This document shows, piece after piece, positions 15,856-24,112 of a stretch of 49,341 nucleotides of DNA. Under the pieces are notes generated by a model. It worked only from the letters and a program-made list of their open reading frames with translations, did no database searches and was not told the DNA's origin. The stretch covers positions 1-49,341 of the forward strand of contig NZ_CVRR01000013.1 of assembly GCF_001406815.1 (NCBI RefSeq), in the 5' to 3' direction. A program made the position numbers and the translations under genes. This DNA is from Roseburia faecis (GTDB lineage: Bacteria > Bacillota > Clostridia > Lachnospirales > Lachnospiraceae). Numbering within the stretch: the stretch's first letter is position 1; the number at the start of each line of letters is the position of its first letter.

Positions 15856-17574
15856 TCAGTGGATATACCTGGTAACGGTATCCCAGATATCACTCGTTTC
15901 AAATCCGAGTTTCCAGAAGGATGCACCGGCAAGCTTCTTTTCTTCAACCAGTTTCAACCGGCATTCTGCGGAGGCGGAGTCTTCCAGCCATACCTTATAG
16001 GTGGTGTCATTATCTGTAAATTCCGAATAGTTCTGTCCACAGTCATCCTGCCATGTTTTGGTTGCACCATGTGTGGCGAGAAAATCGTTTGCAGCTTTCA
16101 TGCCATAAATTTTTGAGGGAATTTTGGCACCGGCTGCTGTGTCATCGGAACTGCTCTCGGATGGGATTTCCCATACACGCGTATAAAATGGCATTCCAAG
16201 AATTACCTGATCGGCAGGAACCTCTTTTAAAGTATCGCTTACACCCTGGGTTACCCAGCTTAAAGAGGCAACAGACCCGGCTTCGGGGCTTCCGGCATAA
16301 TGTTCATCGTATCCCATAATCACAACATAATCTGCAAAATTTGCCTGTTCTTTTCGGTTATAAAAGGAAGTATGTGACATCGGAACGTAATTGTCTACAG
16401 AAAGAACAACCCCATTGTTTTTGCATTTGATGGAAAGCTCCCGGATGAATTCAATAAATGCATCCCCGACTTTCTCCCCGTTCATACTTTCAAAGTCTAC
16501 GTTGATTCCATCCAGATTGTATTGAATCGCCATGGAAACAATCTGGTTTACCAGATTCTGTCTCTTAGAGGTATGGGTCAGGACTTCTGTTGTATCGACA
16601 TTTTTATTTTCCAGATTGCTGACAAGCGCCCAGACTTCAATCCCCTGGTTATGACAGTAATTTACATAATTCAGGCTTGCCAGGTTGGCAATGTTTCCAT
16701 TGTTGTCATTCAGATAAAACCAGGTAGGAGAGAGTACATTGATTCCTCTGGTATTGGCAAGGACAGAGGAAACCGCGTTATTTGCAGACTGGTTTGTAAC
16801 CTGATGCCAGGCCATACAGATATTGTAATCTTTCTTTATATGTGCAAAGGTATCCGGAGTGAAATCGCTTTTTCTTGTTTTTTCTTTGACGGAGGAAAGC
16901 ATACGTTTCTGCATGTATCCAATAATACCGTCGTCTGTCATTACTTTGTCCCAGTTGTCGCCCTGTTCGATCACGGTGACTTCCTCTTTGGAAGAAACTT
17001 TTTTCAGAATCGGGCTTTTGATGCCTCCTCTTACGCGCAGGGAGGCATTTTTTTTGGCAGTGGCAGTCTGGTATTTTCCCCACTGGCTGGTAATAATGAT
17101 CCGGTGAGGATCTTTTACATGTTTGTATTTAAAATCAGAATATTCTTTCACAAAATCCAGATCAATATATGCAGTATCAGAGTTTATGGTAACAATTTTA
17201 CGACCGTAATCTGCGGAAGATTTTGTAACCATATAACTGGTCTGCTCTGCCTGTGCCGAGATCAGATTTTGTGTTGTTGCATAGAGAAGAATATTCTCGT
17301 TATTGTCCCAGTAAAAACGTGAATTTAAATTGTCATGGACAAAATCATAATCAATATAAATATGACCGTCAATGACCCTGGCTTTGGAAGAGGTTACTTC
17401 ATTATTTAAAACAATGGCAACCTCATCGGAATTTGTCAGATGATAATAAGTGGTTAAATCTTCGTGTTCCTTACTCGGTGTGTATTTGCGGATCAGGGCG
17501 AAGACTACGATCGCTGCAGCAATGACAAGTGCCAGTGCAAGCACAGCGAAAATGGAATGAGATTTTTTCTTCAT
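15856..17574 (-). CDS. Glycoside hydrolase family 18 protein with SH3b domain
   Basis: 572 residues. Membrane anchor about 8-28; a copper-amine-oxidase-N-like beta domain (about 40-165); an SH3b domain (about 172-225, ending in GIIGYMQKRML); GH18 barrel (about 250-572). The catalytic signature LDGINVDFE near residue 352 keeps the Asp/Glu pair of the DxxDxDxE motif. Relatives such as YdhD and SleL cut spore cortex or cell wall glycans. First gene of a pair with the amidase. The 335-bp gap upstream is described separately. Confidence 0.85.
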   Translation of the reverse strand: MKKKSHSIFAVLALALVIAAAIVVFALIRKYTPSKEHEDLTTYYHLTNSDEVAIVLNNEVTSSKARVIDGHIYIDYDFVHDNLNSRFYWDNNENILLYATTQNLISAQAEQTSYMVTKSSADYGRKIVTINSDTAYIDLDFVKEYSDFKYKHVKDPHRIIITSQWGKYQTATAKKNASLRVRGGIKSPILKKVSSKEEVTVIEQGDNWDKVMTDDGIIGYMQKRMLSSVKEKTRKSDFTPDTFAHIKKDYNICMAWHQVTNQSANNAVSSVLANTRGINVLSPTWFYLNDNNGNIANLASLNYVNYCHNQGIEVWALVSNLENKNVDTTEVLTHTSKRQNLVNQIVSMAIQYNLDGINVDFESMNGEKVGDAFIEFIRELSIKCKNNGVVLSVDNYVPMSHTSFYNRKEQANFADYVVIMGYDEHYAGSPEAGSVASLSWVTQGVSDTLKEVPADQVILGMPFYTRVWEIPSESSSDDTAAGAKIPSKIYGMKAANDFLATHGATKTWQDDCGQNYSEFTDNDTTYKVWLEDSASAECRLKLVEEKKLAGASFWKLGFETSDIWDTVTRYIH

Positions 17575-17694
17575 GAGCCGTCCTTCCTTTGTCTGTTGGC
17601 AAATTATATATTTATTCCGATTATAGCATTGTGCCTGTACAGATTCAAATGGAATCAGATAAAATTAAGAAATAGAAGTTGTTTGAATTTTTTC

Positions 17695-17728
17695 GGGAGG
17701 GCAGTTGTGTCTGTGGATCTGCCCTCCC
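17695..17728 (+). terminator. Strong hairpin in the 17575-17909 gap
   Basis: Ten-base arms GGGAGGGCAG and CTGCCCTCCC (17695-17704, 17719-17728) with a 14-base loop, followed on the plus strand by a T-rich tail. No plus-strand gene ends here. On the minus strand it lies between the P-loop-like gene (ending 17910) and the GH18 gene, but there the tail is not U-rich. It may serve as a terminator or transcript-processing structure; nothing else was found in the gap. Confidence 0.5.
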
Positions 17729-17909
17729 ATTTGTCTTTTTTCAGTTTATTTTGTGCGTGACGGAGTTGCATTGAGACTCATTTCACACCCATAATAATAG
17801 CCCATTTGTTATTTTATTTTTTTTAATGGATCGTTTTAAAAAGTAACGATCAGACTTTCATATACTTCTGGTCTGAATTCAATGACCAGCTGATTGTCAG
17901 TAGATAAAT

Positions 17910-18527
17910 TTAATGTGATAACTGTTTTCCTTTCCATATTTGTTCAAAGAATCCAAAATCATGAGAGGACACTTGAAACGGGTTTTCGAGAAAGGGAACC
18001 GGAATCACACGGATTCCATAGGACGTTTCGACTCTTTTTCGGTCTTTTTTGAGGTTTCCCATACTCATAAAACGGACATTTGTTTTATAATCCTTTCCTA
18101 AATTTGTTTTTTTCAGTTCCTCAATAAATTGTAAGAGCTGCCGATCCTTCCAAATACTCACATTTGTCAGTACAATACAGTAATCACAGCGGACAAATTC
18201 CGGAAATGAGTATGGAGTCAGAACCCCGAAATCCAGAATTTTATACTTGTGTTGCAGATGTAACTGTTCCCGCAGCTGCCGGAGTGTAATCTCCGGATAG
18301 TAGCTGACACCATTGCAGCGAAAAGGAATGGTTGGGTCCTTTTTCGAAGAAAGCGCAGCGATTTCATGACTGGAATTGACTTCCAGGTATGCGGTGCGGG
18401 CCAGAAATCTGCTATGTAAAAAGTTGCAAAGCGAAATACTAAAGTGTGTTACACCGGAATTTACTGTTGTACCGCAGACTCCTATGGTTGCAGGAGCCGG
18501 AATAAATGGTTTATGAAACGTAAAAAT
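17910..18527 (-). CDS. ParA-like ATPase domain protein with no canonical start codon
   Basis: The minus frame is open from 18545 to the TAA at 17910, about 212 codons, but contains no ATG, GTG or TTG until a GTG at 18159, far inside the coding sense. The N-terminal region has a P-loop-like loop, GVCGTTVNSGVTHFSISLCNFL in two parts (about residues 16-37), close to the loop GSHSGCGATHIAIAL in the upstream kinase-ATPase, but lacking the Walker Lys. The best start is ATT at 18525-18527, 11 bases after AAAGGA. It overlaps the end of the kinase gene in the -1 frame. A rare start, frameshift fusion, or decay are all possible. Confidence in coding is high, in the start low. Confidence 0.6.
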   Translation of the reverse strand: MFTFHKPFIPAPATIGVCGTTVNSGVTHFSISLCNFLHSRFLARTAYLEVNSSHEIAALSSKKDPTIPFRCNGVSYYPEITLRQLREQLHLQHKYKILDFGVLTPYSFPEFVRCDYCIVLTNVSIWKDRQLLQFIEELKKTNLGKDYKTNVRFMSMGNLKKDRKRVETSYGIRVIPVPFLENPFQVSSHDFGFFEQIWKGKQLSH

Positions 18528-19846
18528 AGGCGATTCCGTCCTTTCTCAGGTTGTTGCAGCCAGTGAACAAAATCCAGCTTTTCTTTGTCTGCACGAAAGA
18601 TGTCCGTATTAAACGGATAAGAATAGACCGGCTGTGAAAATGTTCTGGCAAAATAAATGGCAGAATTGTGGTCGCACAGATTCGCAACAACATGCAGGCG
18701 GTTACCAAAATTTTGTAAAAGAAAGTCTTTGGACTTTGCATCGTCCTGATGCCACAATGCTCCTCCACACACATAGATAATATGATCCGCCGTTGCAAGG
18801 CAGGAGGAAGAAAAATCACATCCGTAATCATTTACCATGATTTGTGCGACAGGCTCCGGGATTTCGATGCCACTGTCATATTTTGGAAATCCTGTAAAAT
18901 TGCGATAAAAGAAACAACCGTTTTTTTCCCACACATGTTTCAGCTGGGCAACCGTCTTGCGCAGATCGTTTGACCAGTTTTTTTCCTGATAAACCGCCGA
19001 AATGCCAAGGTAGTTAAGTGTTGTCACCAGTGCGATTGCTATGTGTGTTGCACCACAGCCGCTGTGACTTCCAACGACTGCAATTGTCTGCCTGAGATGC
19101 GTTCTTCCCGTAGTTTCAATTACTTCTTTTAATGCAGAGTACAGAGCCTGCGGTGATTCATAGCGCAGGTCGGGATCTGCTGAAATTGCTTTCTGAATTT
19201 TGGGATAAATAGATCGGTTGGTGGCTGCATCCAGATATGGCATCATGTATTCCATGATTTTTCCAATGCTGTAGATATCGGATCTCAGGGTTACCGGTTT
19301 TCCTGAGATAAGTTCCGGAGCAGAAAAATCCACGTTTCCGAAATGGTTGAAGTCTTTTCCAGAAATGGCAGCAAAAGATGCGACACTGAAGTCAATCAAT
19401 TTAAGCTGTGTTCCACATACTATAATATGTTCCGGCTTAAGATCCTGATAAAGAATCGGAGAAGGCCGTAATGTATGCAGATATGCAAAAATGTCACAAA
19501 GCTGCTCACAAAAATATAAAAACTGGTTCTGGGATATTGACTGTTGATGAAGCAAAAATTCTTCTAAAGAGTCACCCTGAATATATTCTTCCACAAGATA
19601 GTAGAATGATTCATCTTCTTCAAAATCATAAATTGTGGGAATTCCGGGATGCTGAACAGACTTTAGAATCTGTGCTTCGGATATTGCGAAGAGCGGTTGT
19701 GCCGAAGTATTTTTGGGGAATCGCTTCATTGCACGGTACTGCTCTAAAGATTGCTGTCTGACAAGAAAGACACTTCCGCATTCTCCCTGGCCAAGGGGAC
19801 GAATCAGCTCGTATCGGTCAGACAATATTAAATTTTTGTTATTCAT
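18482..19846 (-). CDS. Ser/Thr protein kinase fused to a ParA-like ATPase domain
   Basis: 454 residues from ATG 19846 (MNNKNL), just after AAAGGAG; the longer frame is discarded. Residues 8-245 form a Hanks-type kinase: Gly loop LGQGECGSVF, Lys in AMKRF, catalytic YQDLKPEHI (HRD replaced by YQD), DFS in place of DFG, and APE. Residues about 250-454 are a MinD/ParA-like domain with a degenerate P-loop (VVGSHSGCGATH). There is no transmembrane PASTA region, so it is not PknB/PrkC. The pair of ATPase-like domains here and in the next gene, and the FHA gene in the pilus operon, suggest a signalling role, which is inference. Confidence 0.8.
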   Translation of the reverse strand: MNNKNLILSDRYELIRPLGQGECGSVFLVRQQSLEQYRAMKRFPKNTSAQPLFAISEAQILKSVQHPGIPTIYDFEEDESFYYLVEEYIQGDSLEEFLLHQQSISQNQFLYFCEQLCDIFAYLHTLRPSPILYQDLKPEHIIVCGTQLKLIDFSVASFAAISGKDFNHFGNVDFSAPELISGKPVTLRSDIYSIGKIMEYMMPYLDAATNRSIYPKIQKAISADPDLRYESPQALYSALKEVIETTGRTHLRQTIAVVGSHSGCGATHIAIALVTTLNYLGISAVYQEKNWSNDLRKTVAQLKHVWEKNGCFFYRNFTGFPKYDSGIEIPEPVAQIMVNDYGCDFSSSCLATADHIIYVCGGALWHQDDAKSKDFLLQNFGNRLHVVANLCDHNSAIYFARTFSQPVYSYPFNTDIFRADKEKLDFVHWLQQPEKGRNRLFLRFINHLFRLLQP

Positions 19847-20022
19847 ACGCTCCTTTGGGTCAGAGACGCATCTCATGCATAAACTTATAACACACTTTAT
19901 TTTGCAATGCAAGTATTTTTTTATAATTTTTTAATCCGTGGTAACTTTACAATGGGAGGGCATTTGATTATAATAAGTGTACCATTTACGGAAAGCGATT
20001 TCCAGAGAAGGATGTGATAGAG

Positions 20023-20772
20023 ATGAAAATTGAAAAAGTAAATGAAAATCAGATTCGATGCACATTAACAAAACAGGATCTTGCAGATCGTCAGATTAAT
20101 CTGCGGGAACTGGCATATGGTTCTGAGAAAGCAAAAGGACTTTTCCATGATATGATACAGCAGGCAAATTATGAGTTTGGATTTGATGTGAGTGACAATC
20201 CACTTATGGTAGAGGCAATTCCATTGTCTTCCGAATCCCTGGTTTTGCTGATTACAAAGGTTGAATACCCGGAAGAACTCGATACCCGTTTTTCCCAGTT
20301 TACGGAAGCCGGAGATGAGGAACTGTTTTCAAATACGGGAGCAGTCGGAAATGTGGAACGCAAAGGCGCAGATGATATTTTGGAACTTTTCCAGAAAATA
20401 CGTGAAGCAAAAGCCTCTCCGGAGAGTGAAAATGCACAGCAGACAGAGGCACCGGAAGAAGTACCGGAAGTACCGGCAGATCTGACGAAAATGTTTGAAT
20501 TTACGACGATAGATCAGGTGGAGCGTCTCGCACATGTACTTGTAAATTATTACAATGGACGAAATGACCTGTTTAAGAACGAGAAGAAAAACCGGTTTTA
20601 TCTGGTGATCCACAAAGATGACCACACACCGGAAGAGTTTAATAAAGTCTGCAATATTATTTGCGAATATGCACAGCAGAAAAACTATAATCCTGCAGTC
20701 GGAGCATATTTTGCGGAGCATGGAAATAAAATTACGGGACCGCAGGCACTGCAGGTGTTTGCATCTCTTTAG
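20023..20772 (+). CDS. mecA: Adaptor protein MecA
   Basis: 249 residues from ATG 20023; the GTG at 20014 sits on the SD (AGAAGGA). The N-terminal substrate-binding part (MKIEKVNENQIRCTLTKQDL, with LRELAYGSEKAKGLFHDM) and the C-terminal ClpC-binding part (about 165-249, with YLVIHKDDHTPEEFNKVC) are typical of MecA, joined by a Glu/Pro-rich linker. MecA hands ComK-like or other targets to ClpCP. A hairpin terminator follows. Confidence 0.9.
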   Translation: MKIEKVNENQIRCTLTKQDLADRQINLRELAYGSEKAKGLFHDMIQQANYEFGFDVSDNPLMVEAIPLSSESLVLLITKVEYPEELDTRFSQFTEAGDEELFSNTGAVGNVERKGADDILELFQKIREAKASPESENAQQTEAPEEVPEVPADLTKMFEFTTIDQVERLAHVLVNYYNGRNDLFKNEKKNRFYLVIHKDDHTPEEFNKVCNIICEYAQQKNYNPAVGAYFAEHGNKITGPQALQVFASL

Positions 20773-20781
20773 AAAATTTAA

Positions 20782-20820
20782 ATCAAAAAGGAGTGCTGAA
20801 ATTCAGCACTCCTTTTTGAT
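20782..20820. terminator. Bidirectional terminator after mecA
   Basis: Near-perfect palindrome ATCAAAAAGGAGTGCTGAA with its complement (20782-20820), A-run on one side and T-run on the other. It serves both mecA and the convergent DUF1858 gene. Confidence 0.85.
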
Positions 20821-20829
20821 ACGTGAAAT

Positions 20830-21042
20830 CTATGCGGTTGCATCATGCTCGATGAAATCGTTGATATCATTTACCAGATCATCCGGGTCGATTCCATGAA
20901 CCATAGCTGCCTCAGCAATAGTCTCCATCTGGGATGATGGGCAGCCAAGACAATGCATACCAATGTTTAAAAGCATAGGTGCTACGTTCTCATCAATCTG
21001 AAGAAGTTCTCCGATCATAGTATCCTTGGTTACTTTAGCCAT
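20830..21042 (-). CDS. DUF1858 redox-disulfide protein
   Basis: 70 residues from ATG 21042, eight bases after AAAGGAGG. The motif HCLGCPSS with a CxxC pair, and VTKDTMIGELLQIDENVAPML before it, match the DUF1858/hybrid-cluster-associated redox-disulfide family (TIGR03980-like). It is a single, free-standing domain. Electron or sulfur transfer is assumed; no partner gene is adjacent. Confidence 0.85.
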   Translation of the reverse strand: MAKVTKDTMIGELLQIDENVAPMLLNIGMHCLGCPSSQMETIAEAAMVHGIDPDDLVNDINDFIEHDATA

Positions 21043-21127
21043 GGGATAAATCCTCCTTTGCAAATATCGTTTAATGTTGCTATTATAATACGATTTCCCG
21101 TTAATTGCAAATTATACTTTTTTTTAT

Positions 21128-21154
21128 TAAAGAATTGACATTTTCGGACGATAT
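21128..21154 (+). promoter_or_regulatory. Sigma-28 (SigD) promoter of the flagellin gene
   Basis: TAAA at 21128-21131, 16-bp spacer, ACGATAT at 21148-21154, one base off the consensus CCGATAT. It lies 80 bp before ATG 21235. This fits late-class flagellar expression. Confidence 0.75.
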
Positions 21155-21234
21155 ATATGTCAGATGAAATGACAGGGAGCGTCAAATCAGAGGGCAGGGA
21201 TGCTCAAACGTAGCGTATACGGGAAGGAATAAAT

Positions 21235-22683
21235 ATGAAAATTAATCGCAATATGTCTGCTGTTGTAGCCAATCGGCAGCTGCTTCGGACAGAAAATAAA
21301 CTGAGCCTTTCTATGGGGCGTCTTTCCAGCGGATATAAGATCAATAAAGCTGGAGATAATCCGGCGGGAATGGCAATCTCCAGCAAGATGAAAGCACAGA
21401 TTGATGGTCTGAATCAGGCAGAAGCGAATTCTGATGATGGACAGTCCGTACTCAGAATTGCAGACGGGGCATTAAACGAAGTCAGCAATATGCTGCAGCG
21501 TATCCGTGAATTGAGTGTTCAGGCGGCAAATGGAACAAACTCTTATTCGGACCGTCAGAGTATTCAGGACGAGATTGATCAGCTGACACAGGAAGTTGAC
21601 CGGATTTCCACAGATACAGAGTACAACAAGAAGACGTTGCTTGACGGTTCGGCAAATACACGTGTGTATGTGAGTGGAACACATAAGGATACTACAAAAT
21701 TTGCACGGAGCGCAACAAGAATTGACTTTTCCGAGGAGGTTCTTCCGGGAGATTATACGGTGGAAGTGAAGACTCCGGCAAAACAGGCAACGTATCAGCT
21801 GGATATGTCCGGCCTGATCAATGATCCGAATTTTGACGGAGGTACGGTTTCCATCAATGGAGTAGGAATAGAGTATGAAAAGGGCATGAGTGCGGATGAT
21901 GTATACAAGCAGCTGATGTCTGTGGCAGATGAGATCGGATGTAAGATTGAAAAGGATCCAAATAATGCAGGAGTTTATAATATTACTGCAGACAACAAAG
22001 GATCGGCAGAAGTACTGACTGTCAGTATGTCAGAAGAGATGGCACAAAAAACAGGTCTGTCTAATGACCCGGAAGCTGTTAAGAATGCTGATGACAATAG
22101 TTACAAACTTGTGGCAAGCGGAACCGATGCAGAGATAGAACTGAAAGATGGGTTTGGAAGTACAGTAATTACAAATGTCGAGGGAAATCGTGTGAAAATC
22201 ACGGATAAAGGTGGATTTTCCATGGATTTTCTGCTGAGTGATGACGTACAAAATGGGGATACCCTTACATTTGATGTGACGGATGTTGGTGCGATGACCA
22301 TCCAGATCGGTGCGAACCAGTATCAGAATATGGATGTACATATTCCGGAAGTTTCCTCGGAGAGTCTGTATCTGGATACGGTAAATGTGGCGGTCAACGG
22401 AGGTGCTGACAAAGCCATCAGCACGATGGATGCAGCAATTGCAAAATTAAGTGCTGTCCGCTCCGGAATCGGTGCATATACCAATCGTCTCGAGTATGCA
22501 AGCTCCAGTCTTGCAGAGACACAGGAAGATATGACAACCGCATATTCAGGGCTTATGGATACCGATATGGCATCTGAAATGACAGAATATACACAGCAGA
22601 ATATTCTGGAACAGGCTGCTGTTTCGGTGTTATCACAGGCAAATGATATTCCACAGCAGGTACTGTCTTTGCTGCAGAAATAG
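21235..22683 (+). CDS. Flagellin
   Basis: 482 residues. The N-terminal D0/D1 domain (1-145) has MKINRNMSAVVANRQL, RLSSGYKINKAGDNPAGMAIS and LSVQAANGTNSYSDR; the C-terminal D1/D0 domain (about 395-482) has RSGIGAYTNRLEYASSSLAE and ends in QVLSLLQK. The middle (about 150-390) is a beta-rich variable surface insert, longer than in short Clostridial flagellins. Secreted through the flagellar export path and polymerised at the tip. SD GGAAGGA precedes ATG 21235, and fliS follows 9 bp downstream. Confidence 0.97.
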   Translation: MKINRNMSAVVANRQLLRTENKLSLSMGRLSSGYKINKAGDNPAGMAISSKMKAQIDGLNQAEANSDDGQSVLRIADGALNEVSNMLQRIRELSVQAANGTNSYSDRQSIQDEIDQLTQEVDRISTDTEYNKKTLLDGSANTRVYVSGTHKDTTKFARSATRIDFSEEVLPGDYTVEVKTPAKQATYQLDMSGLINDPNFDGGTVSINGVGIEYEKGMSADDVYKQLMSVADEIGCKIEKDPNNAGVYNITADNKGSAEVLTVSMSEEMAQKTGLSNDPEAVKNADDNSYKLVASGTDAEIELKDGFGSTVITNVEGNRVKITDKGGFSMDFLLSDDVQNGDTLTFDVTDVGAMTIQIGANQYQNMDVHIPEVSSESLYLDTVNVAVNGGADKAISTMDAAIAKLSAVRSGIGAYTNRLEYASSSLAETQEDMTTAYSGLMDTDMASEMTEYTQQNILEQAAVSVLSQANDIPQQVLSLLQK

Positions 22684-22692
22684 GAGTAGCAT

Positions 22693-23169
22693 ATGGAAAA
22701 TGAGCTGAAAAAAGATTTTACGAGACGACTGAGCCAGTGTAATTCCGGTGAGATGATCGTCATCATTTACGATATCTTTTTTGCCTATGTGGATGATATT
22801 CGGCAGGCACACTGCAATGGAGATCATGATGGACAGAAGGATGCGATCCGGAATGCACAGAGTGTTCTGGATGAACTGATCGGAAGTCTCAATTTTTCGT
22901 ATCCGATCTCGCACAACCTGTATAAACTCTATATGTTCTGTAAAAATGAGCTTTCACGGGCGATGTACGAGAATCGGCTGGATGGAGTGCAGGAAGCGGA
23001 ACATATCATGCACCGGTTGTATACTTCTTTTGTAGAGGCAGCAAAACAGGACAAGAGTGCACCCCTTATGAAAAATACCCAGCAGGTATATGCAGGGATG
23101 ACTTATGCGCGCGGTGCCGTAAACGAAGATTATATGGATGTGGACAGTCACCGGGGCTTTTTTGTATAA
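22693..23169 (+). CDS. fliS: FliS-like flagellin chaperone
   Basis: 158 residues behind AGGAG. Helical, with LSQCNSGEMIVIIYDIFFAYVDD and a Leu-Asn-Tyr region near 75-85, matching FliS, which binds the flagellin C-terminus and keeps it monomeric before export. It ends with an unusual extra tail of about 30 residues (from about 130, ending SHRGFFV). Cotranscribed with flagellin; a terminator follows immediately. Confidence 0.85.
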   Translation: MENELKKDFTRRLSQCNSGEMIVIIYDIFFAYVDDIRQAHCNGDHDGQKDAIRNAQSVLDELIGSLNFSYPISHNLYKLYMFCKNELSRAMYENRLDGVQEAEHIMHRLYTSFVEAAKQDKSAPLMKNTQQVYAGMTYARGAVNEDYMDVDSHRGFFV

Positions 23170-23191
23170 AATTTCCGTAAAATGTGAACGG

Positions 23192-23422
23192 TCAGGAGGG
23201 AAGCGAATAGTTTCCCTCTATTTTTTTTACACATCCCAGAAGAAATTTATAGCGCATCTGTACCGCTTTTGCCTGATAAATGTAATAGTCGATCAAATCC
23301 GGATCAACGACATTTTCAAGATTGGCATAGGTATTTTGCAGTTCTGCGGTTGTCTGTTTCAGATTATCGAGAAGTATTGCATAGCCGTCAGGGGGCTGAG
23401 GGGTTGTCTTAAACAATTTCAT
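23192..23422 (-). CDS. DUF2508 (YaaL-like) protein
   Basis: 76 residues from ATG 23422 (MKLFKTT), preceded by AGGTG; the longer frame carries an implausible N-terminus. The core PDLIDYYIYQAKAVQMRYKFLL fits the DUF2508 family, seen in Firmicutes near recR/yaaK, of unknown function. Here it stands apart from those genes. Its 3' end carries the fliS terminator. Confidence 0.75.
   Translation of the reverse strand: MKLFKTTPQPPDGYAILLDNLKQTTAELQNTYANLENVVDPDLIDYYIYQAKAVQMRYKFLLGCVKKIEGNYSLPS
23195..23228 (+). terminator. Terminator after fliS, inside the end of the convergent gene
   Basis: Arms GGAGGGAA (23195-23202) and TTCCCTC (23212-23218), then eight T residues at 23221-23228. It overlaps the last codons of the DUF2508 gene on the other strand. 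Confidence 0.85.
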
Positions 23423-23505
23423 TGGATCACCTGCTTTCTGAAGTCTCTCTTTTACAAGTATAAGCAAAAATGGAAAAGTTATACAAAAAATTTGTAAAAA
23501 ACTGC

Positions 23506-23534
23506 TTGACAAATAAAATTGGCATTGTTATAAT
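23506..23534 (+). promoter_or_regulatory. Consensus sigma-A promoter of the Tad pilus operon
   Basis: TTGACA at 23506-23511, 17-bp spacer, TATAAT at 23529-23534: both hexamers match perfectly. It is 28 bp before the first gene, with no obvious operator overlapping it. Pilus expression would therefore be strong unless controlled at another level. Confidence 0.85.
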
Positions 23535-23562
23535 TCGATTCACAACAAAGGGGTGATGCAAA

Positions 23563-24096
23563 TTGATTTCGATGCAGGGGGCATCGGTTCTGACACTGTA
23601 TGCAATCCTAATTGTGGCAGTCGTTCAGGATATTACCAGCATGAGGATCAGTAACCGGCTGATTATCATGGGTTTATTTTTATCGATGGCATTCGGTATA
23701 GTTTTGGGTGGAATGCCGCGAATCATTCAAGTTCTTTTGAATATTTCTATTCCGGTTATCATGTTATATCTTTTTTATCTCATAGGTGTGTTGGGCGCCG
23801 GAGATATCAAACTTTTTTCCGTTATCGGTGGATTTACAAATTTAAAAACATTGACAGACTGTGTGCTGGCAGCATTTGTGGCAGGAGCAGTAATAGCCGT
23901 GCTCAAGATGTTGTATATGCGCAATCTTAGAATCAGCCTTTTTAAAGCACAGGTTTTTTTAAGAGAACTGTTTTCGGGGAAATTCTCCTCTTATCGAAAT
24001 GGCTGGGTTCAGGAGCAGAATCTGATGCATTTTTCTGTTGCGGTTTTACTGGGAATGTTATATGCGCATCGGACAGTATGGCTGTCACTGTTTTGA
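23563..24096 (+). CDS. tadV: Prepilin peptidase, TadV/CpaA type (first of two)
   Basis: 177 residues, several membrane helices. The two catalytic Asp sites are visible: QDITSMRISN and GAGDIKLF. These A24 proteases clip the Flp and TadE leader peptides. Start is TTG 23563, eight bases after AAAGGGG; an in-frame ATG at 23572 is too far from the SD. First gene of the Tad operon. Confidence 0.85.
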   Translation: MISMQGASVLTLYAILIVAVVQDITSMRISNRLIIMGLFLSMAFGIVLGGMPRIIQVLLNISIPVIMLYLFYLIGVLGAGDIKLFSVIGGFTNLKTLTDCVLAAFVAGAVIAVLKMLYMRNLRISLFKAQVFLRELFSGKFSSYRNGWVQEQNLMHFSVAVLLGMLYAHRTVWLSLF

Positions 24097-24112
24097 AAAG
24101 AAAGGAGGAGCT

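Noticed and set aside
17695-17728. Small RNA gene in the 17575-17909 gap
   Set aside because: Only the hairpin is visible; no promoter at a fitting distance was found, so it is listed as a hairpin only.
18520-18545. Programmed -1 frameshift site joining the kinase gene to the next ORF
   Set aside because: The heptamer at the join is A TTT TTA, which does not meet the X XXY YYZ rule, and the kinase ends normally with a full domain; kept only as an alternative.
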